Position numbers and translations under genes: made by a program
NCBI GenBank assembly: GCA_003427395.1
Contig: BFEA01000140.1
Location: forward strand, 2,355,625-2,384,175
DNA length: 28,551 nucleotides
Origin: Chara braunii
Lineage: Eukaryota; Streptophyta; Charophyceae; Charales; Characeae
Reading direction: 5' to 3'
Part shown: positions 18,097 to 28,481 of the stretch, one piece after another
Position numbering within the stretch: the stretch's first letter is position 1
Layout: each line of letters starts with the position of its first letter
The notes under the pieces: generated by a model
The model's database searches: none
The model's input: the letters and a program-made list of their open reading frames with translations, nothing else
Told to the model about the DNA's origin: nothing

Positions 18097-18196
18097 TTTG
18101 CTGTTCATTCATATGACCGTGCTCTGTGCATGTATTTGGACAGGGGGCGCCCCTTTTGCTGTTCATCCATATGACCAAGCTCTGTGCATGTATTTG
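18097..18196. repeat. Tandem duplication, 58-bp period
   Basis: TTTGCTGTTCATYCATATGA begins at 18097 and 18155, and each 42-bp copy ends GCTCTGTGCATGTATTTG. The copies differ by three substitutions. Confidence 0.88.
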
Positions 18197-18494
18197 AAAG
18201 GGAGGTGTCACTTGGGTCGACTACTACTTGGATGCCCCGTTGCATAGAAACAAAAGGCTACGAGCCAGCTGTATTCCCACATTTCGAAACAACAAATGAT
18301 GAAAAACTTGAAAAAGGCAAAAACTGAACTGTCGGTTCTTTTTTTTTAATTAAGGGCTGGTAGCCCTGTGGACTCTTGAAATGTTTTCTGAGATGTATCC
18401 CTGAAATGTTTCTATTGTAATTCTATACGGGACGCTGGGCCAGGTTCCAGCCACGTGCTGCTCTCCACGAATAGAACGGAGCATCCGTCGTCGG

Positions 18495-18987
18495 CTCAAA
18501 CCTCAGAACAGCAAAACCCGAAACAGAACCTCAAAAGGAGGAAAAACAATGTGTACACGAGGAGACGAAAAACGAAACTTGCCCCACACCAGCCACAAAA
18601 CCACAAAGGGAAAAGGGTGAGGGACAGTGTTACGTGAGACCATCTATTCCCTTTCAAGTTATTGGGAAGAAATCTTTAAGAGAAACAAATAAAAGGATAC
18701 CTCCCAGACGTATTCCCAGATTTAGGAACCAATAAACCACAAAAAAAGGCAGAACCGACCTGTTGTCTCAAAGCTCAGAACAGCAAAAGCCGAAACAGAA
18801 CCTCAAAACGACCACCCTTCCCAACAGCAACAAAAAAACACAACAACGCACACGAGCAGACGAAAAACAAAACTTGCCGCACACCAACCACAAAACCACA
18901 CAGGCAAAAGGGTCTCGCAGGTCCTGCATTACACGGGACCCTTGATTCGCTTTCAAGTTAGTGGGAAGAAATCTTTACGAAAAACAA
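18495..18987. repeat. Direct duplication, 272-bp period
   Basis: About 195-220 bp starting CTCAAACCTCAGAACAGC at 18495 recurs from 18767. Shared blocks include CCGAAACAGAACCTCAAAA, ACGAAAAACRAAACTTGCC and GGGAAGAAATCTTTA. A fragment of the same unit (GTATTCCCACATTT) occurs at about 18271, so a third partial copy may precede it. No coding capacity. Confidence 0.8.
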
Positions 18988-19206
18988 AAGAATAATTCAT
19001 TTGGTGAAGAGGTCACCGCCACGAAAATGTAATTGCAACAAGGGGAAGTACAGGGAAGAGATGATAAATGCATGAAAGCAGACTCCCATCTTTGTCTAGG
19101 GATTACCGACGGAATCGTGTAACTGCATGTCATGTTACCGTGTATGCTTCCAAAATGCAGCGTTGCACAAATCTGGCAACAAGTTCCAACAACTTATGAA
19201 GGGGTG
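18988..19206. other. Unassigned sequence
   Basis: This would lie downstream of the receiver-like exon on its strand. I looked for the rest of a receiver domain (the phospho-acceptor Asp strand) on the minus strand and did not see it. Confidence 0.35.
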
Positions 19207-19428
19207 TCAGGGAGGCACAGGGATGATGGCTACCTCCTTGATTCCTAGTCTCATCAGCATCTTGGTGAGCACAGCACGATGGACTTCGCCTGTATCAACC
19301 AACAGAACGCGGATGTCCACAAGTTCAGCACTAGACCTCCGGTGCTCTGTCGTTTCCCCTGTCTCCATCACAGTTAGGTCGGCCTCTGCCCCACTTGCGG
19401 CTTCACTAATCTCTGCATAACCCCCCAA
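19207..19428 (-). pseudogene. Exon-like segment resembling the start of a response-regulator receiver domain
   Basis: The minus frame reads an acidic linker (EISEAASGAEADLTVMETGE) followed by DIRVLLVDTGEVHR and AVLTKMLMRLGIKEV. Receiver (REC) domains of two-component regulators and hybrid histidine kinases begin with an RVLLVDD-type strand and a VNRKVLxxMLxxLG-type helix, which this matches well. One of the paired acidic residues is Thr. The similarity ends at KEV, where GAG|GTAGCC could be a splice donor (about 19247). An acceptor-like AG lies just upstream at about 19429, with only a weak pyrimidine tract. No rest of the domain was found, so this is a lone exon or pseudogene fragment. It is on the same strand as the host exons at 3633-4051. 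Confidence 0.4.
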
Positions 19429-20137
19429 CTACATCCACACCCATCACAGACGGAAAAGCACACCCGTTCCAAAAATCATGGGGTACCCATCAAAATCTCA
19501 GAACATTTGAACGGTGAACAACAAAGAGCGATGATCAGAGACTTATCTTCCCCCGTTTCCTTAAGGACAGCTAGACTCCGATAGAGAAAGTGGGTCAGAC
19601 TTGGATGATGAACTGAAGAAAAGACAACAACAAAAACCATTCCCAAAAAAGCAAATGCAGCATTCACATTGGGAAAGGTTGAATGCATTGCATACTTAAG
19701 CTGACCATGGAATTGCACCTCATGCATGCCAGTCGTAGGTCCCAGAACGAAGCTTCTTCTTTTCTTTGGAGAAAAGACTCAGATTGTAGTTCCCAGGATG
19801 GAATTGGACCTGGATGCATGGGGTCTCATTCATAGGGGTATGACCGTGCTTTTGCAATAACGACTTGCCCTATGCTGGTCTGCGGTGCAGCAAAATTCGC
19901 TGCAAACGCTTAATGGTTTGCGCGAAAAAAAAAAGAAGAGGGAACCACACTTTTATGGATTCTTTGCACATGTCTGGCTATACCAATGCTACTTCCAATT
20001 TCTCATGGGACAGCTGACGAGCTTCACAGATATCTGTACCAAAACTGCCGACCTCAAAGCTGCAATGACTTCCTTGACATGGCGTATTCTTACTACGGGC
20101 CATCCCCTCAGTGTCAAAAAACTTCAATCTGCACGAG
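19429..20137. other. Unassigned sequence
   Basis: Several open frames are present on both strands (minus 19727-19476; plus 19885-20148 and 19986-20189) but none is recognisable. If the domain V hairpin is real, the right part could be degraded organellar intron or exon sequence. Confidence 0.35.
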
Positions 20138-20171
20138 AAGCCGTATGAAATCAAAGTTTCATGTACGGTTT
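20138..20171 (+). ncRNA. Group II intron domain V-like hairpin
   Basis: This 34-nt hairpin has the layout of domain V, the catalytic core of group II introns. The lower stem AAGCCGTA pairs with TACGGTTT and contains the AGC triad paired A-U, G-U wobble and C-G. There is a two-base bulge (TG, 20162-20163) on the 3' side, and an upper stem TGAAAT/GTTTCA closed by a CAAA tetraloop. Group II introns are organellar or bacterial, so in nuclear DNA this suggests an organelle-derived insertion. Domain VI (GCAAA ... TTTGC, about 20173-20202) is only roughly formed. I cannot name the source intron. Confidence 0.6.
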
Positions 20172-20317
20172 TGCAAAGTGGTAGGTTAGACAACTAATTT
20201 GCCCTGGCCAGGGGTTGGGCTGCCTATGTGCATGGCCGGCAATGTCAGCTGCCCACTCATGTTTTGCGGCTTATGAACTGCTTTCACTGCATGGTTTGGT
20301 CGTCACTTGCCCATCTA

Positions 20318-20486
20318 CTGCTGAATCTCAATTTCTGAGGACAGGCAGCATCGGTCCCCACGGGCCACAGCCACACACGCGCCTGCACTCCCTAGTTACT
20401 ACCAAAGGGGCAGGTCCCACCACTACTCTGCATGGTCCCACCACCACTGCTGAATCTCAGTTCTGGGCACAGGCAGCATCAGTCCC
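20318..20486. repeat. Direct repeats next to the LINE 3' end
   Basis: CTGCTGAATCTCAATTTCTG (20318) and CTGCTGAATCTCAGTTCTGG (20447) each continue into ACAGGCAGCATCRGTCC (period about 129). GAGCATCAGTCC also occurs inside the LINE 3' UTR near 20600, so these may be older partial LINE ends. Confidence 0.6.
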
Positions 20487-20756
20487 TCATGCGGCCCCAA
20501 ATTCTTCTTTTCTTTTCTTTTTTTCTTTTTTCGTTTTTCTTTTTTTTTCCCCCAAATAAAACAGGTCCTTATGGTCCTGGCTCCGTTTCCATTCTGGGGA
20601 GCATCAGTCCGGTTCCTATTCCCCCGGCAAGTCAAGAATGAATACATCAATATACATGCTCACGCTTCCTTCCGTATGGCCGAAGGACCCCTCACCAGCA
20701 TTGATTACTCCTTGAAGGAGGATTGACTGTCAGCTTGCCTGTCCCTTAGTTCCCTC

Positions 20757-23700
20757 TCAGATTCCATATTGAAAACTGCCAGATACTGCAATTAAGGCAA
20801 GGAGAAGGGAGATAAGCTGCTGATTGGATCCTGGTCCACCTCTTATGCCTCTGGAGTCCCCCATTGGTACATTCTGCAGGTCACTGAGTGTTTCCCCCGA
20901 CAGCAGACAGCCGCTTGGTGAGTGGTTCCCAGGGGGTCTCGCGTACCCCTGAGATCTTGTTGTTCCTTCTGGAAGGAGCCCCTCGTTCCTCAGGGGGTAG
21001 CTGAATTGTGCCAGTCTTTCCGTCTGATTTGTAGGGCGTGAATGTCCGCACACCCTCCTGAAGTTAGCTATCATTTCCTGTCGTTTGTCCGGGTCCTGCT
21101 GAATTTGAAGCTTGACCTTCTTCCATTGGCAGCGGATGTCAGTCTCCATGAGGATTTTCGTTGATGCCCATACTTGTTCCGACGGCATGCTAAAGTTGTC
21201 AATGGTCCGACTGCACCTCTCCTTTCATTTGACCCACAGTGTCACCTTTCTGATTATCCCGAACCAGATGTGCTCCGACTTGTTGAATTGGGAGGGGAGG
21301 TTAGTCCATAGGAGTAGCTGGATGGGAAGTTCAGGTAAGGGAGAAGGAAATAGGTGGTCCCAGAGAGCTGCGGCTCTCGCCCATATGTCAGTAGCAAGGC
21401 TGCAAGTTATCAGACAGTGTAGCATGTCCTCTTGTTCGTTATCAGAGCATATGGCGCATTGTTCTGAACTGTTAGGGTCACTGTTTCGCCTGCGGACGTG
21501 CAACCATGTGTTCACTGGGATGGCATTGTAGGTGATCAACCATTGAAGACTTCTGATTTTGACTGGGCGAATTGATTTGTATTTCCTCAAGGGGAATTTG
21601 GGGATTGGTTCCATTCTCTGACCTAGCAATTTGGTCCATCTTTCCTTGATAACCGGCTCCAGGTCCTTCGTTTTTAGTAGCATCCTATATCCCATTTTGA
21701 CTGTGTACTGCGTTATCGAGATGGGTGTTTTGCAAAATCTATTGCTACTCTAGAGCCAAGCCCATTCTTCTGGGTCGAATTCTAGGTTCTGGATTGGTGT
21801 TTCGGCTTGGGATATTGTTTTTGGCCACGTACCCAAAACTCTTATTTTTCGAAGTGTGTATGAATTGAGGGTTGCTTCTTGTGGGTCAACGTTGTTGATG
21901 GCGAGAGTTTTGGGATTGGAGCGGTCTATAGGGAAGGAGGTGAAAACTGCCGATAGGTCAGCACCCAAGGATCTGCGATAGGATTGATAAGCTTTCTCCT
22001 GTATGGCTTCCTGAATTAAAGCACCAGTACATGGGCACCTGGGCCGCGGGCCTGACACCTCAAATTCTGAAGGCGCGAAACGGAACCGCGACCGCCGATC
22101 TAATTTATCAACGGCGGGCGCAGCGTTTGACGTTTCGGCCTCGTTTTCTTGTGGCGACAAGTTTTGGACTGCAAGGCTGGGGCCGTGTGCTGGTGGTTTA
22201 AGACTCCCCATTCCCCTGCTTTCCATGTGAATTCTTCCTTTAGAAGATCTTTCCAGCCATCTGGGATGCTATTCACCACAGTAGTCAGATTTTTGTCTCT
22301 GTTGTGGCATCCTTTCAGGCGTTGCCTCAATTGATCTTCATCTATCCATTCTTTCCTCTCTTCGTCCCATATGTGTGCTACCCTTCAGATTCCATGTTTA
22401 ACCCATGAAAGCCATCGCTGTCGTTAGATAGGGACAGGGGTAAGTCCCCCGCGTCTCTTATGCATTGGTTTCCGGAAAGGGGCTGTTGTAAGACCTCTTC
22501 TTTAGACTTTGGTTTTCGTACTTTTTTCGACATGATGCTTCTCCAGATCCGGATGAGCGCCGACCAGTAGGGGGTTGGAGAGGTGACTCCACTTTGTTGT
22601 GAAGTCGGCCTCCGCCTTCTCCTTCCTGTCTTGGGAGACCAGTCCTTATTCATGACCCATAATAGTCCAGACATATTCACCGGTGACTGGACTGGGGCTA
22701 TGGCTCGTACACTATCAAGTGCAAGCTTGTGCCAGGCCAGCCTTGGTTGAGTTAGCAGTTTAATTATCCATTTCATATGAAGGGCTTTTGTTTCCTGTTT
22801 GGGGTCAATTATACCTAGCCCTCCTTTAGAAGGTTCCTCGTTATGAAGTGCCATGCTATTTTGGGGATGTATCTGGTTTTGTTAGGGTCCCCTGACCATA
22901 GATATGCTCGTGCTCTGCTGTTAAGTTTTTTGATCGTGTGGTCAGGTATCGTCCAGATGGAGGCGATGTACCACATCATCGAAAAGATGGAGGTGTTCAG
23001 CGTTAGGGCTCTCCCTAGCAGGGAGGTGTATTGGTCCCCCCATGGCCCCATTCTGTTGATTTGCTTAGTTAACAGGTTTTGAGCCATTTGCGAGGCTGGG
23101 CCTTCCTTGGAAACCATGATACCCAGGTACCTAGCTGGTTCCTTGGGTTGTTCCCATGTCATGTCCGCTTCCAGTCCCTCCAGCTGGGGTCTCTCCTCTT
23201 CTGTGAGCCACCATCCTATGTTTTTTTTCTCCAGTTGATCTTCATTTCTGAGGCTAGCCTGAATGCTTCCATCGCTCTTACTAATGCTTTGATTGACGAA
23301 TCAAAGGCCCTGATTAGGACAGTGAGGTCATCCGTGAACATTTTTACTGTTGGGAATTGAATATGCTATGATGTGCCCGTGTCAAGGTCTGGTAAACGTT
23401 GAATTGATGGGTCTTTAGTACTCTTTACGCAAAAAGGAGGCAATGACTTCCATCACAAATAAAAATATAGGTGGAGCGAGAGGATCGCCCTGTCGTACTG
23501 AGCGAGAAATTGGATATCTTACGGATAACAGTCCGTTGATTTGGACACAACCAGATGCGTCGCTATAGAGGATCCTTACCCACTTTCTAAAGTTATGTCC
23601 AACCCCCATTTTTTCCACGCTCACGTTAAGGAATGCCCAATTGACTTGGTCGTATGCCGTCTCAAAATCAAAGAACAATATCGCTGTATTCAATCTCTTC

Positions 23701-24646
23701 TCTCTTACTTTTCGGAAGGCCTCGTTCAACATAAGGATATTGTCCAGAATGTACCTGCCTGGGATGAATCCAGCTTGGTCTATATGGAAGCACTGTAAGT
23801 AAAGAATTCTGAGGGTCAATGCTTTTGCTAGAATCTTGTAGGGGAGAGTACGAAGAGAGATAGGCCTGTAGTTTCAAACGTCTTCACGGTCCCCTTTTTA
23901 ATAAAGTAGGGTCACCGCGCTGCTACTCAGAAATTCGCCCATACCTCCCTTTTCCCAACTCTCTTGGTAGAACTGTAGGAGGTCATTCCCCATGACTGGC
24001 CAGAACAGGTCCCAAAATTCTTTGGTGAGTCCGTCTATGCCTGGGCACTTGTCATTGTTCATGCTTCTGATGTTGTTTTTAGTTCTTCAAGGGTAATTGG
24101 TCTGTCCAACGATGCAGCCTGTTCTGTTGTAACTGTTTTGTCCAAATATTGAAGCATTTTTTACCTTGCCTCTCTTACTCTTGTGGGGGGGGGAGAGAGG
24201 GTTTTCTTCTGGTACAACTCCTGGTAAAACCCTTTGGCTATTTGTAGCATCCCTTCACTGTCTGTTATGGTGCTTTGTTCGTTTGTGCATTCTTTTAGAC
24301 CTTCTATCGTGTTGGATCTGTTGTTTGTTATTTTGGCAAAAAAATGTTTGCTCATTGATTCATTTAATTCATAGTCCGTCATTTTTGCCCTTATCTGGAG
24401 ACCTCTCAGGTCCCACATTCTCTATAATGACATCTCTTCCCTAACTTGTTCTAGGGTAGTTTTGTACAGGGGTGAATAGGGATCCCTCATGAGGTTGGCT
24501 TCAACAATTTTTATGGTCGTTTCTAGATATAGTTTCCTTCGCCTGCAGTCGTTTGCTAGTTGTCGAGATATTCGGGTAGTTGACTGTAATAGTGAGAGGC
24601 AGCTCTCTTGAAACCACCTCCATACGTCTTGGCCCTCTAAGAGCAT
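20757..24646 (-). pseudogene. LINE copy 2 ORF2: reverse transcriptase, zf-RVT and C-terminus
   Basis: RT motifs in order on the minus strand are QAGFIPGRYILDNILMLNE (about 23767-23713), then FDFETAYDQVNWAF (first catalytic Asp, about 23660), RQGDPLAPPIFLFVMEV (about 23490), the catalytic box FTDD (23338-23327) and PARYLGIMVSKEG (about 23120). Connection blocks follow (GGLGIIDPKQETKALHMKW, about 22820-22765). The zf-RVT region reads RSLQWLITYNAIPVNTWLH, then CAIC (21458-21447) and HCLITC. The tail holds FGIIRKVTLWVK and TKILMETDIRCQW. The frame shifts near 22840 and at several other points, and stops lie in the 24161-24646 linker, so no functional protein is made. The enzyme class performs target-primed reverse transcription. 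Confidence 0.88.
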
Positions 24647-24765
24647 GCCTCTGGAGCTAAGCCAACATTCATGAATCCTCTCTTTGAAAGTATGGCTTAG
24701 GAGTAGGGAGTCATTGAGTTTGTGGAAGCTGGCTCCTTTTGTAATGTATTGGTCGAAACATAGGA

Positions 24766-25594
24766 CTAGCTTGATGGGTTTGTGCCTTTGTGGTCAAGTC
24801 CCGGATAGGGGGCAAGTGCCATAATGCCGGCTTCCTTGACCGCGCCTATCATAGATTCGGAGGCTAGGAAATAGTCAATCCTAGAGAAGGTTGTGTGGTG
24901 GGCGTGATTTTTCTTGACCAAGGAGAAGGCCTTTGCGGAAGGGGTCAATCAGACTATGATCCATCATTAGTTGGATGACTGGAATTGCTTTCTGAGAAGA
25001 TTGTTGAGATGCCGCTCTAGACATTCTGTCATTACAAGGATCGATGGTTGTGTTCCGGTCCCCTGCTATAACACAACGGGAGGCCGGTGTGATTAATCGT
25101 CCTACTGTCTAAATGAAGGCTGCTCTTTGTGTGGCGTTATTGGGAGCATAAACGTTGATTATTCTGAATTCTTCTTCCTTCCACTTCAGATCAATCCAGC
25201 ACCACCTGCCTGTGACACAGTCTGCTTCACTACTCACCACTCAACCGACGGAGTATGGGCATGAGGATTTGGGTATAAGGATGGTTGTCCCTTCGGTGGC
25301 TGAGTTGGAGTTTGTAGCCCATATTTCATCTTTGACTCCTCCTAATCTCCTTGTGAAAAAATTATGTATCTTAAGGTGTTCCTCAGAGTTGGTTAGGTGA
25401 GTTTCTTGCAGTAGTATGATATCCATAGATTTATTGAATGAGCTTTTAAGGCCTTTAATTATATCGTTCAGTTTGTCTTTTTTACTCATGACGTTCCCCA
25501 GCCCATTAATGTTCCAGCTTCGGATAGAGATCCCTTGGGTTTTCCAGTTCCCCTTACCTCCTGTTTCATTTGCTGCTTTTCTTATCTCCTCCAT
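24766..25594 (-). pseudogene. LINE copy 2 ORF2: APE-type endonuclease
   Basis: ORF2 probably starts at the ATG at 25594 (MEEIRKAANE). The apurinic-type endonuclease motifs are SWNINGLG (about 25530), DIILLQETHL with catalytic Glu (about 25430), AGDRNTTID where the family has a GDFN-type motif (about 25060), then FSRIDYFL (about 24880) and PGLDHK, where the usual SDH triad reads LDH (about 24788). A TGA at 25241-25243 and later frame changes break it. The enzyme nicks target DNA to prime reverse transcription. Confidence 0.8.
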
Positions 25595-25737
25595 GGACAA
25601 TTAGGTTAGGTGAACTCAAGCATATTGGAGCTCACTACTCTAAGAGACGCCCAAGCCCCCCGTCTCCATAGACTCAGCTGAGTCTCTCGGTTTGTCGGGC
25701 TGGGTCGAGGCCTTTGGGTCGTCTATCTTCTATTCCC

Positions 25738-27430
25738 CTAAACTGTTACTAGTCGCCTCATTTGTGGGTGTATCCGATTGTAACTCGCCTTTCTCCATGT
25801 TCCATCCCTCTGGGTCATCCTCCATTTCATCTTCCGAAAGTAGACATCTTTGTGGAATCTGTCCATATCCACTGCCCATGCTCTTGACTCTAGGTCGCCA
25901 TCTCCATCGAAGGTGTCATTGTTGATCAGCTCTGCTAAGGAGGCAGCCTGTAGCTCCGCTAGGATGCCCATCCCCGACAACACGTTGTAGGGGATGGCCA
26001 TCACTGTGCTCCATGGCCGTCACCTCATCCCTCCCTTGAGTGTTGTACCTGTAGGCATCTTGGCTATGATAGCGGTGAATGACCTCAGGGATTTGGGGTC
26101 CGACTGATCCTTGTGGGACTCTACAGCCTGGCTGCTCTTCTATGTCAAGATGTTCCCCTTGTTGTTCCAAGACCAGCAACTCCTCCTGCTGAGCCATCTG
26201 GGACTCAATTTCAAATATCCCCAATGGGTAAACCGATGTGATCTTTTCTTGCAGAATGGTGGCCACATTTTGGCCTTCTTCAATCCTGGGGATTAAGAAA
26301 GCCACATTTGTGGCTACCTGCCACTCCTTTTTTTTGTCCATGTATCTTGCCGCGACTAGCAGTCTGGTGCCCATCAAAGTCAGCTTTGCAGATTGGGTCT
26401 GTCCCAGTAACTGGGGGGCCTTTCCCTCTGCAATGTGAGTGAGGGAAATGAATTCAGGTTCGTATGCTTTGTTCAGTTTTTTCAGCTTATCGGACCGGGC
26501 TTCCACCACCGCAATTTCTTGTTCCAGCTCAGTCTGGGCTGTTTTGCCTGAGGGGTCCCCTTCCTTTCCCTCCCTGTTGACACCTTTCTTCTTCTGATTT
26601 CTGCTGGTTCTCCATTTCTTCGGCCTCAAGTCCTGCAAGGTTTCTTTTGATTCCACTTGGGTGATGTCCGTGTTCATGAATCCTTGTTTTCTTGACCTCT
26701 TTTTCTTAGCATATCTGGGTGCTGCGTATTCCCTGAATTCCTCAACCTTTACCGGCAGGTCATACTGGTTGGAGGAGGTCTCGATTCCTGCTACTGTTCC
26801 CTGGTTTTGGTTGTGAGTTCTCTCCATGTGTTTTAGGCATGCAGTCCGGATGTCGAACAGGTGTTCGCGTTCTGCTTTGGAAATGTATTCTCTCAGCCAT
26901 TGAAGGGATGTTTAGGTTGGGTTGTCCTCACCTGATTCCGAAGAGGGGTCCGAGGCTTTGGAGTTTCCGGTGGAATGGTCACTGTCCATATGGGTTCCCT
27001 TTGAAGGGGGCGGGGGGGTTGGTTGCTCACTTACCAATGGTTCCCCTGATCCCACATTGTTGTCCGAAGTGGTCCCTTTTCTCTTCTTGAGGTCCGGTTC
27101 AGCCCCTTCCTTCGTTCTTACCTCTTTCGTTATTCTCGTGTTGGCAACCGAAGTCTGTTTCCTGTTTTTGCTTGCTTCTTGTTTCAGTTCGTCTTCTTTA
27201 CGATTGATGAAGACTTCGATTTTGGCCTGAATCCTTTGGGGCTGTTTCAAGTACTCTTCTTCAATTTGTTCCCGAACAGAGTCCAAATCCCACAACAGGT
27301 TTTCCCTCACCTTTTCCTCCAGAATGACTCGAGAATCATTGAGAGGAATCGTGTTGATCTTGGCTGGGTTACCCGATTCTTTGCCTGTTGCTTTCTTTTG
27401 CCATCTGCTGTCGGCGGTTGTACAGCAGCA
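25738..27430 (-). pseudogene. LINE copy 2 ORF1 (RNA-binding/structural protein), broken
   Basis: One frame runs from about 27430 through NTIPLNDSRVILEEKV and ENLLWDLDSVREQIEEEYLK, a charged region likely to form coiled coil, then a Lys/Pro/Ser-rich segment. A TAA at 26914-26912 interrupts it. The same frame continues (WLREYISKAERE, then EIAVVEARSDKLKKLNKA, GTRLLVAARYMDKKKEW) to about 25916. A frame change near 26000 leads to an acidic C-terminus (AELINNDTFDGDGDLESRAW) ending at 25738. No in-frame ATG was found near the 5' end. No CCHC knuckle or RRM was recognised; assignment rests on its position upstream of the endonuclease. Confidence 0.75.
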
Positions 27431-27508
27431 TTTTTTTGAGGGGAGAGGCAGAGTGTGCTACCACACCCAGTCCCTCCCTTTTCTTTTTCGACCCCTATTT
27501 TTTACTAT

Positions 27509-27589
27509 GCGCCGCATCACATGCACGCGCAAGCATGCGTATGCTGTGTGTGTCGCACGTGCAGCCACGACGCGCACGTGATGCGCCGC
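27509..27589. repeat. GC-rich inverted repeat at the 5' side of the LINE
   Basis: GCGCCGCATCACATGCACGCG (27509-27529) is nearly complementary to CGCGCACGTGATGCGCCGC (27571-27589), with a loop of about 41 nt. It could be a LINE 5' UTR hairpin or a separate fold-back insertion. Confidence 0.6.
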
Positions 27590-27599
27590 AAGTATGGTT

Positions 27600-27627
27600 G
27601 AGAGAGAGAGAGAGTGAGAGAGAGAGA
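27600..27627. repeat. (GA)n microsatellite
   Basis: GA repeats with one interruption (GTGAG) lie between the LINE 5' side and the minus-strand Ty3-like leader. Confidence 0.9.
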
Positions 27628-27639
27628 AACTTAGCTGGG

Positions 27640-28010
27640 CCATATTCCCCTGAATATTTACTTTTTTATTGTTTTTGTTTTTTGTCTCATACGTATGTGC
27701 TTTAAGGTATATGTGTATTCAGTTTCGCCGTGTTTGGACCACTAAACGAAAAAGTTTGCAAAAACACCGGACTCTAAGAAAGATTCGGCGAACTCCAAAA
27801 ACGACTCCGGATAGGGTTTTATAGTGCTCTTGAATTTTTTTTATTTTATTTTTTTTTGCCTGTTCGTTTTTTTGATGTTTGTATTATGACCCTGCATAGT
27901 TTGTTCGCAAAAGTTTCGACAACATTGCTTGTAGTGATATGACAAAAAACTCCGAATTTCGGGCCTTCCATTAACCGTTAGTGTCAGACTGTCCTATTTC
28001 ACGGAGTGTA
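27640..28010 (-). other. Leader of a Ty3-like relic
   Basis: Downstream of the minus-strand PBS is an AT-rich stretch with A-runs and short CCGAAT- and CCGGAG-containing strings. It occupies the same position as the leader of the intact element but is not alignable in detail. No gag follows; the LINE and a GA repeat occupy the sequence beyond. Confidence 0.4.
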
Positions 28011-28022
28011 GCTCCGATAGCA
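28011..28022 (-). promoter_or_regulatory. Primer binding site of the minus-strand Ty3-like relic
   Basis: The minus strand reads TGCTATCGGAGC two bases after the LTR end, one base different from the intact element's TGGTATCGGAGC. The shared A-to-G variant and spacing mark common ancestry. Confidence 0.7.
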
Positions 28023-28024
28023 AC

Positions 28025-28465
28025 TGATAAATGCTCGTTCGAGCAATGTATATGATGCCAAGGATCCGCAAAGTGATGAAAAGGATGCGAATGGACAATG
28101 CAGCGTCAGCAAAACATCAACAAGCAATGCACATCCAGATACATATGGAAATAGCACAATGTAGCGCAATGGAAGACTCGAAGATATGACCTGACCTGTC
28201 AGATACTGACACGACACCCCATCATACACCACACACGTCAGAGGGAGAGGAGGGACTGCATACATAGAGGAAAGGTCCCTCCTTGAGCATGCACATGACG
28301 AGATACCACGGATGAGGAGATGGGGGAGAGGCAAGACGAAGATGGAGAGGAGGGAGAAGACCAAGATCGTGATAGCGAAGTCCAAAAATAGTCTCCCCGC
28401 CGAATGTCCAATCAATGTCTGGCACAAAAATGTCGAATCAGATCCTGGGCTTCATAGTCCAATGT
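28025..28465 (-). repeat. Diverged LTR related to the Ty3 element (minus strand)
   Basis: The last about 175 bases on the minus strand align to the 3' half of the 4093-4420 LTR through shared blocks CAGGTCAG, GTCTTCC, TTGCGCTA, TATGTAT, GCATTGTCC or GTATTGTCC, and CCTTTTCATCAC. ACATTGATTGG is also shared further upstream. It ends in TTATCA followed by the PBS. The start is not certain (near 28465, GGTTACATTGG). Long minus-strand open frames here are not real genes. Confidence 0.65.
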
Positions 28466-28478
28466 AACCTCTGCCTGT

Positions 28479-28481
<3 letters not shown>

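Larger units (their letters stand above)
20502..27440 (-). mobile_element. Nearly full-length L1-like LINE (copy 2), decayed
   Basis: This is a minus-strand non-LTR retrotransposon of about 6.9 kb. From its 5' end come ORF1 (about 27430-25738), ORF2 endonuclease (25594-24766), reverse transcriptase (about 24646-22815), connection and zf-RVT (about 22850-21225), the C-terminal tail to the stop at 20757, a 3' UTR ending at 20549, and an A-rich tail (T-rich on the plus strand, 20502-20548). The 3' UTR matches LINE copy 1. Multiple stops and frameshifts break both ORFs. The exact 5' end and target duplication could not be fixed. Confidence 0.9.

Noticed and set aside
19885-20189. Plus-strand frames upstream of the domain V hairpin as an organellar exon or maturase
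   Set aside because: I could not match either frame to any organelle protein or maturase motif.
27999-28427. 142-codon minus-strand open frame
   Set aside because: It lies within LTR-like sequence that aligns to the Ty3 LTR and ends in a PBS, so it is not a protein gene.
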